Source: Ornithomonoglobus_A sp045649025
GTDB lineage: Bacteria > Bacillota > Clostridia > UBA1381
Assembly (NCBI GenBank): GCA_045649025.1
Contig: JAZRPB010000018.1
Coordinates: 1 to 51,875, forward strand
Length of the DNA: 51,875 nucleotides
Direction of reading: 5' to 3'
Positions 24,478 through 31,973 of this stretch are shown piece by piece. Below the pieces are notes generated by a model that was not told the origin of the DNA, searched no databases, and saw nothing but the letters and a program-made list of their open reading frames with translations. Made by a program: the position numbers and the translations under genes. The number at the start of each line of letters is the position of its first letter. Position 1 is the first letter of the stretch.

Positions 24478-26403
24478 CTATACCATTTGTGCACCGCTTT
24501 GAATATCGTTTAGTGTTGTTAAAACCGTCAGCTTATCTTCAAATTCTGCCGACAAAATCATTCCGTTTGATTCAAGCCCCATCATTGTTCTTGGCTTGAA
24601 GTTTGCAACAAACAACACGTTTTTGCCTATTAATTCTTCGGGCTCGTGGAACTGTGAAATTCCTGAAAGGATTTGTCTTGTTTCACTTCCAACCTGAAGT
24701 GTAAAACGCAGAAGCTTTTTAGATTTTGGTACTTTTTCACACTCTATTACCTTACCCACTCTTATATCGAGCTTTTCAAAATCCTCAAAGTCAACAAAGT
24801 CCTTATACGGAGCAATTTCAATTGTTTTCTCTTCGTTTTGTTCTACCTCTGCCATAATTTCCTCCAACTTCTTTTCAAGGTCTATTCTTGCAAATAATAC
24901 TGTTGCCTCGCCAACCTTTGCTCCTGCCTTGGTAATACCAAATTTATCTGCACTCTCAAAGCTTAAATCTGTTGCACAAATCTGCTCTTTTATTTTTAGA
25001 GCAGTTTCGGGTATAAACGATGTAAGAAGTGACGCAATAATTCTTATTGTTTCAACAAGGTTATACAAAACTGTGCCAAGACGCGGCTTTGTTGCTTCGT
25101 CCTTTGCAAGTATCCACGGTGTTGTTTCGTCGATATATTTGTTTGCACGGTTAACCACTGCCCAAATTTCGTCTAAACTGTCGGCAACGTGAAGTGTTTG
25201 CATTTTCTTTGTGATTTTTGCAAGTGCACCTGTTGCAACTGCCTTTAAATCATCGTCAAATTCGCCCTCAACGTCGCCCGATTGAACAACTCCGTCAAAA
25301 TACTTATTTACCATTGCAATTGTTCTGTTTACAAGGTTACCAAGTGTGTTTGCCAAATCGGAATTATAGCGTGTCATAAACACTTCGTAGGTTATTGTTC
25401 CGTCCTGTGCAAACGGCATTTCGTGAAGCGAGTAGTATCTTACCGCATCAGTGCCAAAATGTCTTACAAGGTCCTGTGCATAAATAACATTTCCGCGTGA
25501 TTTAGACATCTTCTCCTCGCCAACAAGCATCCACGGATGACCAAACACCTGCTTTGGCAACGGCTCACCCAACGCCATAAGGATAATGGGCCAATAAATA
25601 GTATGGAAACGCAAAATATCCTTACCAATAACGTGCACATCTGCAGGCCAGTATTTGTTATATAATTCGCCCTTTTCATCGGGTGAATAGCCAAGTGCGG
25701 TAATGTAGTTTGAAAGTGCATCTATCCACACATATATAACGTGGTCATTATCAAAATCAACAGGAACGCCCCAGTTGAATGAGCTTCTTGAAACACACAA
25801 ATCCTGTAAGCCTGGCTTTAAGAAGTTGTTTACCATTTCCTTTTTGCGTGCTTCGGGCTGTATAAATTCAGGATTGTTTTCAATGTGCTCCATTAATCTC
25901 TGACCGTATTTGCTCATTTTGAAGAAGTATGCCTCTTCCTTTGTTTTTTGCACCTCTCTGCCACAGTCGGGGCATTTGCCGTCCTTTAATTGCGTTTGTG
26001 TCCAGAACGATTCGCAGGGAGTACAATACCAGCCCTCATACGCACCCTTGTAAATATCACCCTGATCGTAGAGCTTTTTAAATATCTTTTGCACTGCTTT
26101 TACGTGATGGTCGTCGGTTGTTCTTATAAAGCCATTATAGCTGATGTTAAGCATATCGGCAATATCACGTATCTCGCCCGCAATTTTATCCACGTGCTGT
26201 TGAGGTGTGATGCCCTGCTCCTCGGCTATCTGCTGAATTTTCTGACCGTGCTCGTCGGTGCCTGTTAAAAAGTATACATCCTTGCCTATAAATCTGTTAA
26301 ACCTTGCAATTGCATCTGTTAAAATAAGCTCATAGGTGTTACCTATATGCGGTGTTTTTGATGTGTATGCAATTGCAGTTGTAATATAAAATTTATTATT
26401 CAT
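24478..26403 (-). CDS. metG: Methionyl-tRNA synthetase
   Basis: Class I aminoacyl-tRNA synthetase. The HIGH-type motif is TPHIGNTYELILTDA (HIGN) and the KMSKS motif is EKMSKSRGNV. The zinc knuckle has CTPCESF and CPDCGREV. A C-terminal tRNA-binding EMAP-II-like domain (FEKLDIRVGKVIECEKVP, then LLRFTLQVG and MGLESNGMILSAE) makes it the long dimeric form. Start ATG at 26403 (641 aa) has GGGAG 8 bases upstream and overlaps the AI-2E permease stop by 8 bases. A GTG three codons earlier is less well placed. No T-box leader is seen upstream. Confidence 0.96.
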   Translation of the reverse strand: MNNKFYITTAIAYTSKTPHIGNTYELILTDAIARFNRFIGKDVYFLTGTDEHGQKIQQIAEEQGITPQQHVDKIAGEIRDIADMLNISYNGFIRTTDDHHVKAVQKIFKKLYDQGDIYKGAYEGWYCTPCESFWTQTQLKDGKCPDCGREVQKTKEEAYFFKMSKYGQRLMEHIENNPEFIQPEARKKEMVNNFLKPGLQDLCVSRSSFNWGVPVDFDNDHVIYVWIDALSNYITALGYSPDEKGELYNKYWPADVHVIGKDILRFHTIYWPIILMALGEPLPKQVFGHPWMLVGEEKMSKSRGNVIYAQDLVRHFGTDAVRYYSLHEMPFAQDGTITYEVFMTRYNSDLANTLGNLVNRTIAMVNKYFDGVVQSGDVEGEFDDDLKAVATGALAKITKKMQTLHVADSLDEIWAVVNRANKYIDETTPWILAKDEATKPRLGTVLYNLVETIRIIASLLTSFIPETALKIKEQICATDLSFESADKFGITKAGAKVGEATVLFARIDLEKKLEEIMAEVEQNEEKTIEIAPYKDFVDFEDFEKLDIRVGKVIECEKVPKSKKLLRFTLQVGSETRQILSGISQFHEPEELIGKNVLFVANFKPRTMMGLESNGMILSAEFEDKLTVLTTLNDIQSGAQMV

Positions 26404-27583
26404 TCCAGTCACTCCCTGCTAATTTTATGAAAAAGTCCTTTAAAAGCGTTAGCTGCTCCTTTGTAAATTTATACACAAGCTTCACAAAGGCTATTAACGG
26501 GTCGAATATTCCCGCCTTGTAGAAGCTTATTATAAGCATTGCAATTATTGGTCCTAAAATAAGACCGCCGATGCTTAATATTCTATATCCCACATACATC
26601 GACATTAAAGTTAAAAGCGGATGCAAGCCCATACTTGAGCTTAATAGCTTTGGCTCGGCAAACCGTCGCACTATTGCTACAGCAAGGTATGTTATAATAA
26701 GTCCCACTCCCATTTTTATATCGCCTGTGGCAAAGTCTATAATTGCCCACGGCCACAGCACAAGTCCGCTTCCAAAGAAGGGGAGTGCATCTAAAAACGC
26801 AGTTCCGAGTGCAATAAGCAGTGCGTATTTTACACCTAAAATTTTTAATGCAATAAATATTACAACAAATGCAATAAGCATCAATACACCCTGTGCCTTT
26901 AAATATCCACCAAGGTAGTTTTTAATGTGCATACCCACAAGCGAGAAACGGTATCTTATTTTTTCGCCCACTATTTTTGCACTAACGGCAGAAATTCTGC
27001 CATCGTCGGTGATAATAAAATATCCCGATAAAATAAACACAACCACACCAACAAAGACACGTGGCACTGCCTTTGCAAAACGTGATGCCCAGTCTACAAC
27101 TGGTGCCGACTTATTATCTATAAAGCCCGACGCCTTGTCGGATATGTTTTGTCCCATTTCTGAAAGAATTTGCTGCACGTTATCGGGAAGTGATACATAC
27201 ACATCCCACCACGCATCTGCTAATTTTGCAAAGCTCTGCTGCAGCGAGGCATAAATAAGCGGAAACTGCTCATATACCTGCCTGAATTGCTCAACTATCT
27301 TCCATATTCCCCAGGTTAATGCTCCGCCGATTATGCCTATTGTTAGAATTATAACCAAAATTGCACTCAAGCCCTTGGGAATAGATAGTTTCTTTTGCAA
27401 AATATCTGCAAGCGGTTTTACCGCCGAGGCAAACACATAGCCTAAAAGGAACGGCAAAAACAAGCTTATTATAAAGCCTAAAAGGTCTATCACTTTAGCA
27501 AGCGACAGCCACAGTGCACTTACCACTATTGCAGTTATTACAACAAATATTAAAATTCTTAACCAATTATTTTTTATTCTCAT
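26396..27583 (-). CDS. AI-2E-family permease (YtvI-like)
   Basis: A 395-aa polytopic membrane protein of the AI-2E transporter family (PF01594), with about eight membrane segments, the long central amphipathic region and the family end ILSIGGLILGPIIAMLIISF. The GLHPLLTLMSMYVG and LPFFGSGLVLWPWAIIDF blocks are typical of the sporulation-associated YtvI branch. Members move diverse solutes or ions; the ligand here is unknown. It overlaps metG by 8 bases and follows apgM by 24 bases, so all three are one operon. Confidence 0.82.
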   Translation of the reverse strand: MRIKNNWLRILIFVVITAIVVSALWLSLAKVIDLLGFIISLFLPFLLGYVFASAVKPLADILQKKLSIPKGLSAILVIILTIGIIGGALTWGIWKIVEQFRQVYEQFPLIYASLQQSFAKLADAWWDVYVSLPDNVQQILSEMGQNISDKASGFIDNKSAPVVDWASRFAKAVPRVFVGVVVFILSGYFIITDDGRISAVSAKIVGEKIRYRFSLVGMHIKNYLGGYLKAQGVLMLIAFVVIFIALKILGVKYALLIALGTAFLDALPFFGSGLVLWPWAIIDFATGDIKMGVGLIITYLAVAIVRRFAEPKLLSSSMGLHPLLTLMSMYVGYRILSIGGLILGPIIAMLIISFYKAGIFDPLIAFVKLVYKFTKEQLTLLKDFFIKLAGSDWNE

Positions 27584-27607
27584 AATCCTAAAAACCTATC
27601 CGCAAAA

Positions 27608-28831
27608 TTACTTTTGCAGGAATTTGCCCATAAGGGTGTAGCCCTTTTCAATGAATATACCTGTTTTCTTTGCGTTTTCTTCTGTATATTCCTTACCGCT
27701 TCCGTTTTCTGTTTGGGTACTGTCGAAAATGACGTAGGGAACAGGGTCAGCGGTGTGCGTTTTAATCTTTAGCGGTGTTGGGTGGTCGGGCATAATAAGC
27801 ATACGGTAGTTAATACCACGCTTTTCAAGCTCGTCCTTTAAGAATTTAACCACCTTTTCGTCGATTAATTCTACTGCAAGCTTTTTCTTTTCGGGAAGTC
27901 CCTGATGTCCCATTTCATCGGGTGCTTCCATATGTACATACACAAAGTCATCACCCGAAAGAATTGCATCAAGTGCCGCCCTTGCCTTTCCATCCCAGTT
28001 GGTTTCACAGTTACCCGTTGCACCCTCAACGTCGATTGAGTTCATATCGGCACATATTGCAATACCCTTTATTAAATCAACTGCACTTATAACCGAGCCT
28101 TTTACTCCATACTTTTCGTAGAAGTTATCTATCTGCGGCTTTGTGCCCTCGCCCCACGGCCAAATAGACGTTGCCATATTCTTGCCCTTTTGTGCACGTG
28201 CTATATTAACAGGGTGCTCTTTTAAAATCTTCTCACTCTTTTTCATCATTTCAAGGAGTGTGGAAGCACCGTCGCCCTTTGGAAGATACTCTGTAATTTT
28301 TTTGTCGGAAATATCGTGGGGAGGTGTTAGTGTAACATTTGTTGAGCCACCACTCCACACTGTAAGATGACGGTAGCTTACACCTGCATAGAATTTTATA
28401 AGGTCGGTATTAAGCTCTTTAGCAACAGCTTCTATAAGCTCTGCTGCCTCCTCGGTAGATATTTCGCCTGCACTGTAATCGACCATTGTTTTATCCTCGT
28501 AGTTTTCCTCGTCGCTCAAGGTTACAAGGTTGCAACGAAAGGTTACGTCTGTTTCCAAAAGCTCAACACCGATTGACGCCGCCTCTAGCGGAGAACGGCC
28601 TGTGTAGCAAACAGAGGTATCATAGCCCATAACCGACAGGTTTGCCACGTCGGAGCCAGGCTTCATACCGTCTTGAACAGTTTTTGCCATACCAAGCTCG
28701 CCGTGCTTTGACATATAATCTATTGTGGGTTTTTTTGCAACCTCCAACACGGTCTTTGAGCCAAATGCGTCAACACCGTAGTCTGCCATGCCATCACCCA
28801 GTATTACAATATATTTCATATTCTTATCCAA
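27608..28831 (-). CDS. apgM: Cofactor-independent phosphoglycerate mutase, archaeal type
   Basis: Alkaline-phosphatase-superfamily enzyme that converts 3-phosphoglycerate to 2-phosphoglycerate (ApgM family, about 400 aa). Metal and catalytic blocks are VILGDGMADYG, PGSDVANLSVMGYD (Ser nucleophile), YTGRSPLEAASIGVEL, FVYVHMEAPDEMGHQGLPE and LIMPDHPTPLKIKTHTADP. The start is TTG at 28831, decided by AAGGAG 8 bases upstream; the ATG four codons later has no RBS. 407 aa. First gene of the apgM-AI2E-metG operon. Confidence 0.9.
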   Translation of the reverse strand: MDKNMKYIVILGDGMADYGVDAFGSKTVLEVAKKPTIDYMSKHGELGMAKTVQDGMKPGSDVANLSVMGYDTSVCYTGRSPLEAASIGVELLETDVTFRCNLVTLSDEENYEDKTMVDYSAGEISTEEAAELIEAVAKELNTDLIKFYAGVSYRHLTVWSGGSTNVTLTPPHDISDKKITEYLPKGDGASTLLEMMKKSEKILKEHPVNIARAQKGKNMATSIWPWGEGTKPQIDNFYEKYGVKGSVISAVDLIKGIAICADMNSIDVEGATGNCETNWDGKARAALDAILSGDDFVYVHMEAPDEMGHQGLPEKKKLAVELIDEKVVKFLKDELEKRGINYRMLIMPDHPTPLKIKTHTADPVPYVIFDSTQTENGSGKEYTEENAKKTGIFIEKGYTLMGKFLQK

Positions 28832-28873
28832 GCTAAAAACTCCTTTTTATACCATAAAGGCTTAATTATTTCT

Positions 28874-28902
28874 ATTATATAATATTTTTGGTATTTTTGC
28901 AA
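28874..28902 (-). promoter_or_regulatory. Sigma-A promoter of the apgM-metG operon
   Basis: Minus strand TTGCAA (28902-28897), 17-base spacer, TATAAT (28879-28874). Start of transcription near 28867, about 36 bases before the TTG start. Confidence 0.7.
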
Positions 28903-28928
28903 GGTGTTGGTTAAATTTTTTTGCTAAA

Positions 28929-29768
28929 TTACATTGTATTATTTCGAAATTTCTTTGGCGATATTCCAAACCGCGAAGAAAATAATCTCGAAAAATACAA
29001 TTGGTCATCAAAACCCACATATGCAGCTATTTCCTTTACCGACATATTTGTCTGCAATAAGAGCGAACAGGCACTGTTGAGCCTATAATCATTTATATAA
29101 TTTTTGGGTGTGGTACCTGTTTTTTCTTTAAACAAAACACGGAAATGACCGTCGCTTATGTATTCCATTTCAGCAAGCTCTTTTATTTTGATTTGGTTTT
29201 TGTAGTTTTCACTTATATATTTTAGTGCTTTATTTAATGTACCTGGCTTTCTTTTGTTTTCTGAATACGTGGTTGCCGATCTTGCAAAAAGGGTGCATAG
29301 CGATATAAGCCTTGCGCTTGTTGATATATCGAACAAAAAATCTCTGTGTTCATATTCTCTGAAAAGCCCATAAAATGTGTTTATTATTTTCTCTTTATGC
29401 AACACACTAAATGGTTTCTTTAAGGTAAGCCTTGCATTGCTTAAAAGCTCTGCTGCATCCGCACCCGTAAAATGCACCCAGCAATATTCCACACACACCT
29501 CCTGCAGATTTTCATATTTATATGTTGTGTGGGGCGGTATTATTATAGCCTGACCGCTTTTAAATGTATAGCTTTTGTCATCTACCATAATAGAAAGCTC
29601 GCCTGTGCATACAAACATCACATAAAAGTCTTTTCGCACAGAAGGTCGGGGATGCCCCACCTTGTATGGAACAAGCGAAATACCCGTACAATTTATATGC
29701 AGGGGCTTATCTTTTGTTTCAAAATTGTCGGTTGTGGCTTTTGTTGTATAGTAGGCAATATTATTCAA
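28929..29768 (-). CDS. AraC-family transcriptional regulator
   Basis: N-terminal cupin sensor (FYVMFVCTGELSIMVDDKSY, AIIIPPHTTYKY) and a C-terminal pair of helix-turn-helix motifs: IKIKELAEMEYISDGHFRVL with FKEKTGTTPKNYINDYRL, then SVKEIAAYVGFDDQLYFSRL with FGISPKKFR. This is the XylS/AraC family, usually activated by a sugar. Start choice: GTG at 29777 touches AGAAAGG, so I prefer the TTG at 29768, 9 bases from it. It is divergent from the isomerase and Gfo/Idh/MocA genes, which are its probable targets along with the downstream polysaccharide genes. Confidence 0.88.
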   Translation of the reverse strand: MNNIAYYTTKATTDNFETKDKPLHINCTGISLVPYKVGHPRPSVRKDFYVMFVCTGELSIMVDDKSYTFKSGQAIIIPPHTTYKYENLQEVCVEYCWVHFTGADAAELLSNARLTLKKPFSVLHKEKIINTFYGLFREYEHRDFLFDISTSARLISLCTLFARSATTYSENKRKPGTLNKALKYISENYKNQIKIKELAEMEYISDGHFRVLFKEKTGTTPKNYINDYRLNSACSLLLQTNMSVKEIAAYVGFDDQLYFSRLFSSRFGISPKKFRNNTM

Positions 29769-29857
29769 AAAATTCACCCTTTCTTTAAACCTGCGTTTTG
29801 TCCATATTTATGTTTGTTTTGTTTATAGAAATACAAGAATTTATTTTGTATAATTAC

Positions 29858-29887
29858 ATTATACTTGACTATGAAAATAAAGTCAAG
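29858..29887 (-). promoter_or_regulatory. araC promoter with overlapping CTTGACT inverted repeat
   Basis: Minus strand TTGACT (29886-29881), 17 bases, TATAAT (29863-29858). An inverted repeat CTTGACT-N10-AGTCAAG (29864-29870 with 29881-29887) covers the -35 box and reaches the -10, in the middle of the divergent gap. A protein bound there would repress araC and could act on the plus-strand genes. Confidence 0.65.
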
Positions 29888-29912
29888 AAAAAAACGAAAA
29901 GGAGGAAAAATA

Positions 29913-30746
29913 ATGCTTAAAGCAATTAATGCATGGTCAGTAGATGAAAACGAAACCTTTAGCGAGATGTTTAAAAATGTTGCTGATGCAGGTTTTGAGG
30001 CAATAGAGCTAAATTTAGACCCCGAAGGAAGATCCGCACACAGCTTATATATGTCTACCACAGATGAGGAATTAAAGGCAATAAAGCAAGAAGCAGACAA
30101 GGCAGGATTAAAAATACAAAGTGTTTCCACCTTGTTCAACTATGTGTTGGGCGATCCACAAAGAGTTGAAGAGGCAAAAGCTATCATAAGAAAGCAAATT
30201 GCGATTGTAAAGGCATTCGGCGGCGACACTATTCTGATTGTTCCAGGCGGAAATATAGCAGACGGTGGCTTGCAGGAGGCACACAACAGTGCATTCAACA
30301 CTCTTCTTGAAATGAAAGAGGAGATTGAAAGAGAAAAAGTGTATGTGGGTTTGGAAAATATATGGAATGGATTTTTCACATCTCCGTTTGATATGGCACA
30401 GTTTATAGATAAATTAAATTGTCCATATATTAAAGCATACTATGATGTGGGTAACACAGTTGCTTTTTCCGACACAATTTCGTGGATAAAAGTACTTGGA
30501 AACAGAATTCAAAGAATACATATTAAGGGCTATAAAAGAGTTTCACCAGTATATAACCGTGGCGGTGCTTGGTGCGACTTGCTTGATAGCACCATAGACT
30601 GGGACGGTGTGTTTAAAGCACTTAAAGAAATCGGATACGATAAAACAGTAACGGCAGAGATGTTTCCTTTAGAGGAATATGCCGATATGAAAGATTTTTA
30701 CAAAAAAATATCATCTCAAATGGATGTAATTTTGAAAGGAGAATAA
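29913..30746 (+). CDS. Sugar phosphate isomerase/epimerase-like TIM-barrel protein
   Basis: A 277-aa AP-endonuclease-2/xylose-isomerase-like TIM barrel, starting MLKAINAWSVDENETFSEMF. Metal-ligand blocks are AIELNLDPEG, ILIVPGGN, VYVGLENIWNG, KAYYDVGNTV, IQRIHIKGYK and VTAEMFPLE. The ATG at 29913 has AAAAGGAGG 7 bases upstream; the frame extends 16 codons back into the operator region without meaning. It is 4 bases ahead of the Gfo/Idh/MocA gene, forming a two-gene operon divergent from araC. Substrate unknown; with the oxidoreductase it suggests keto-sugar or inositol-like chemistry. Confidence 0.85.
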   Translation: MLKAINAWSVDENETFSEMFKNVADAGFEAIELNLDPEGRSAHSLYMSTTDEELKAIKQEADKAGLKIQSVSTLFNYVLGDPQRVEEAKAIIRKQIAIVKAFGGDTILIVPGGNIADGGLQEAHNSAFNTLLEMKEEIEREKVYVGLENIWNGFFTSPFDMAQFIDKLNCPYIKAYYDVGNTVAFSDTISWIKVLGNRIQRIHIKGYKRVSPVYNRGGAWCDLLDSTIDWDGVFKALKEIGYDKTVTAEMFPLEEYADMKDFYKKISSQMDVILKGE

Positions 30747-30750
30747 TGTT

Positions 30751-31806
30751 ATGTTAAAAGTAGCACTTATTGGTTGCGGTGGAATTGGTGAATATCACTT
30801 ATCACACATGGAACACTATACCGATATAATGGAATTAGTGGGAGTTTGCGATATAATTCCCGAAAGAGCAGACGATTTTTCAAACAAGACAAATGGTAAG
30901 GCAAAGGCATATACCGATTTTAAGGTAATGCTCGACGAACAAAAGCCAGATGCAGTATTTGTGTGCGTGCCGCCATACTGCCACGGTGAAATAGAAAATG
31001 CGCTTATTGACAGAAATATTGATTTCTTTGTTGAGAAGCCACTTGCTCTTGATATGGAGCTTATTAAAGACATAAACAAAAAGATAGAAGAAAAGGGTCT
31101 TATTACTGCAGCTGGTTTCCAATGCAGATACGACTCACTTGGTCCCGACCTTAAGAAGTTTTTTCACGACAACGATATTCCTTTTATCGACTGTACACGT
31201 TTTGGCGGTATTCCTCAAACACCATGGTGGAAAGATAAGTCACTTTCAGGCGGTATGATTGTTGAGTGTGCAATACATCAGCTTGACTATATCCGTTATG
31301 TATTTGGCGAGCCCGAAACTGTTTTCACAATGGGAACAACAGGCTTCATAAAGGAAGAAGGTTATAAGACAGACGATTTATCTACAACACTTATTCGTTT
31401 TGAAAACGGTACACTTGCAACCTTCTCAACAGGTAACTATACAACAGGCGGAAATGCATATGATTCAAAGATTATATTCAGTTCATACAACAAGAGAATG
31501 GAATACAAGCTTAGAGACCAATACGAGTTGTTTGATGAGCAAGAAGTAACCGAGGGCGTTGGAAAACACCTTATAAAGACAGACGGCGGTACTACATCTT
31601 CATCAAAAGAGGGTATTCTTGTTAAGAATGAGGGCGATTATGGTCTTATCTGTGACAGAACTTTCCTTGAAGCTGTTATTTCACGTGATCCAAGCAAAAT
31701 CCGTTCACCATATTCCGACGCAATGAAGTCAGTGGCACTTGCACTTGCTTGTAATATTTCAATAGAAACAGGAAAGAGTGTTAACGTAAAAGATTTATTA
31801 GCATAA
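30751..31806 (+). CDS. Gfo/Idh/MocA-family NAD(P)-dependent oxidoreductase
   Basis: A 351-aa sugar or inositol dehydrogenase-like protein. The Rossmann motif is VALIGCGGIGEYHL, the conserved FFVEKPLALD supplies the catalytic EKP Lys, and the C-terminal half has GGMIVECAIHQLDYIRYVFG with the usual His. It belongs to the operon with the isomerase at 29913. The pair probably oxidises and isomerises a monosaccharide released by the polysaccharide genes nearby; that is inference from context. Confidence 0.88.
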   Translation: MLKVALIGCGGIGEYHLSHMEHYTDIMELVGVCDIIPERADDFSNKTNGKAKAYTDFKVMLDEQKPDAVFVCVPPYCHGEIENALIDRNIDFFVEKPLALDMELIKDINKKIEEKGLITAAGFQCRYDSLGPDLKKFFHDNDIPFIDCTRFGGIPQTPWWKDKSLSGGMIVECAIHQLDYIRYVFGEPETVFTMGTTGFIKEEGYKTDDLSTTLIRFENGTLATFSTGNYTTGGNAYDSKIIFSSYNKRMEYKLRDQYELFDEQEVTEGVGKHLIKTDGGTTSSSKEGILVKNEGDYGLICDRTFLEAVISRDPSKIRSPYSDAMKSVALALACNISIETGKSVNVKDLLA

Positions 31807-31828
31807 GGCTAAAGGTTTTTTGCCAACA

Positions 31829-31856
31829 GAGAGGGGATAACCCCTCTCTTTTTTTT
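31829..31856 (+). terminator. Strong intrinsic terminator
   Basis: GAGAGGGG (31829-31836), loop ATAA, CCCCTCTC (31841-31848), then eight T residues. Ends the isomerase-oxidoreductase operon 22 bases after its stop. Confidence 0.92.
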
Positions 31857-31882
31857 GTAACATAATATTATTATTTTATTCA

Positions 31883-31941
31883 TTGACAAATATTTTTGCA
31901 TATGATACAATGGAAAATAGGGTAAAATGGGTAAAATACCC
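31883..31941 (+). promoter_or_regulatory. ftsH promoter with tandem GGGTAAAAT at the start site
   Basis: TTGACA (31883-31888), 17-base spacer, TACAAT (31906-31911). Two adjacent copies of GGGTAAAAT (31920-31928, 31929-31937) lie from about +2, and the second forms GGGT-AAAAT-ACCC with 31938-31941. The repeat position suggests a repressor site or a start-proximal hairpin. Confidence 0.65.
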
Positions 31942-31973
31942 AAGTAAACACATTTAATTTTCGGAGGCAAAAG

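Noticed and set aside
31920..31937. CtsR-type heat-shock operator before ftsH
   Set aside because: The repeats lack the central C of GGTCAAA and have a period of 9 rather than 10, so I report only the repeat.
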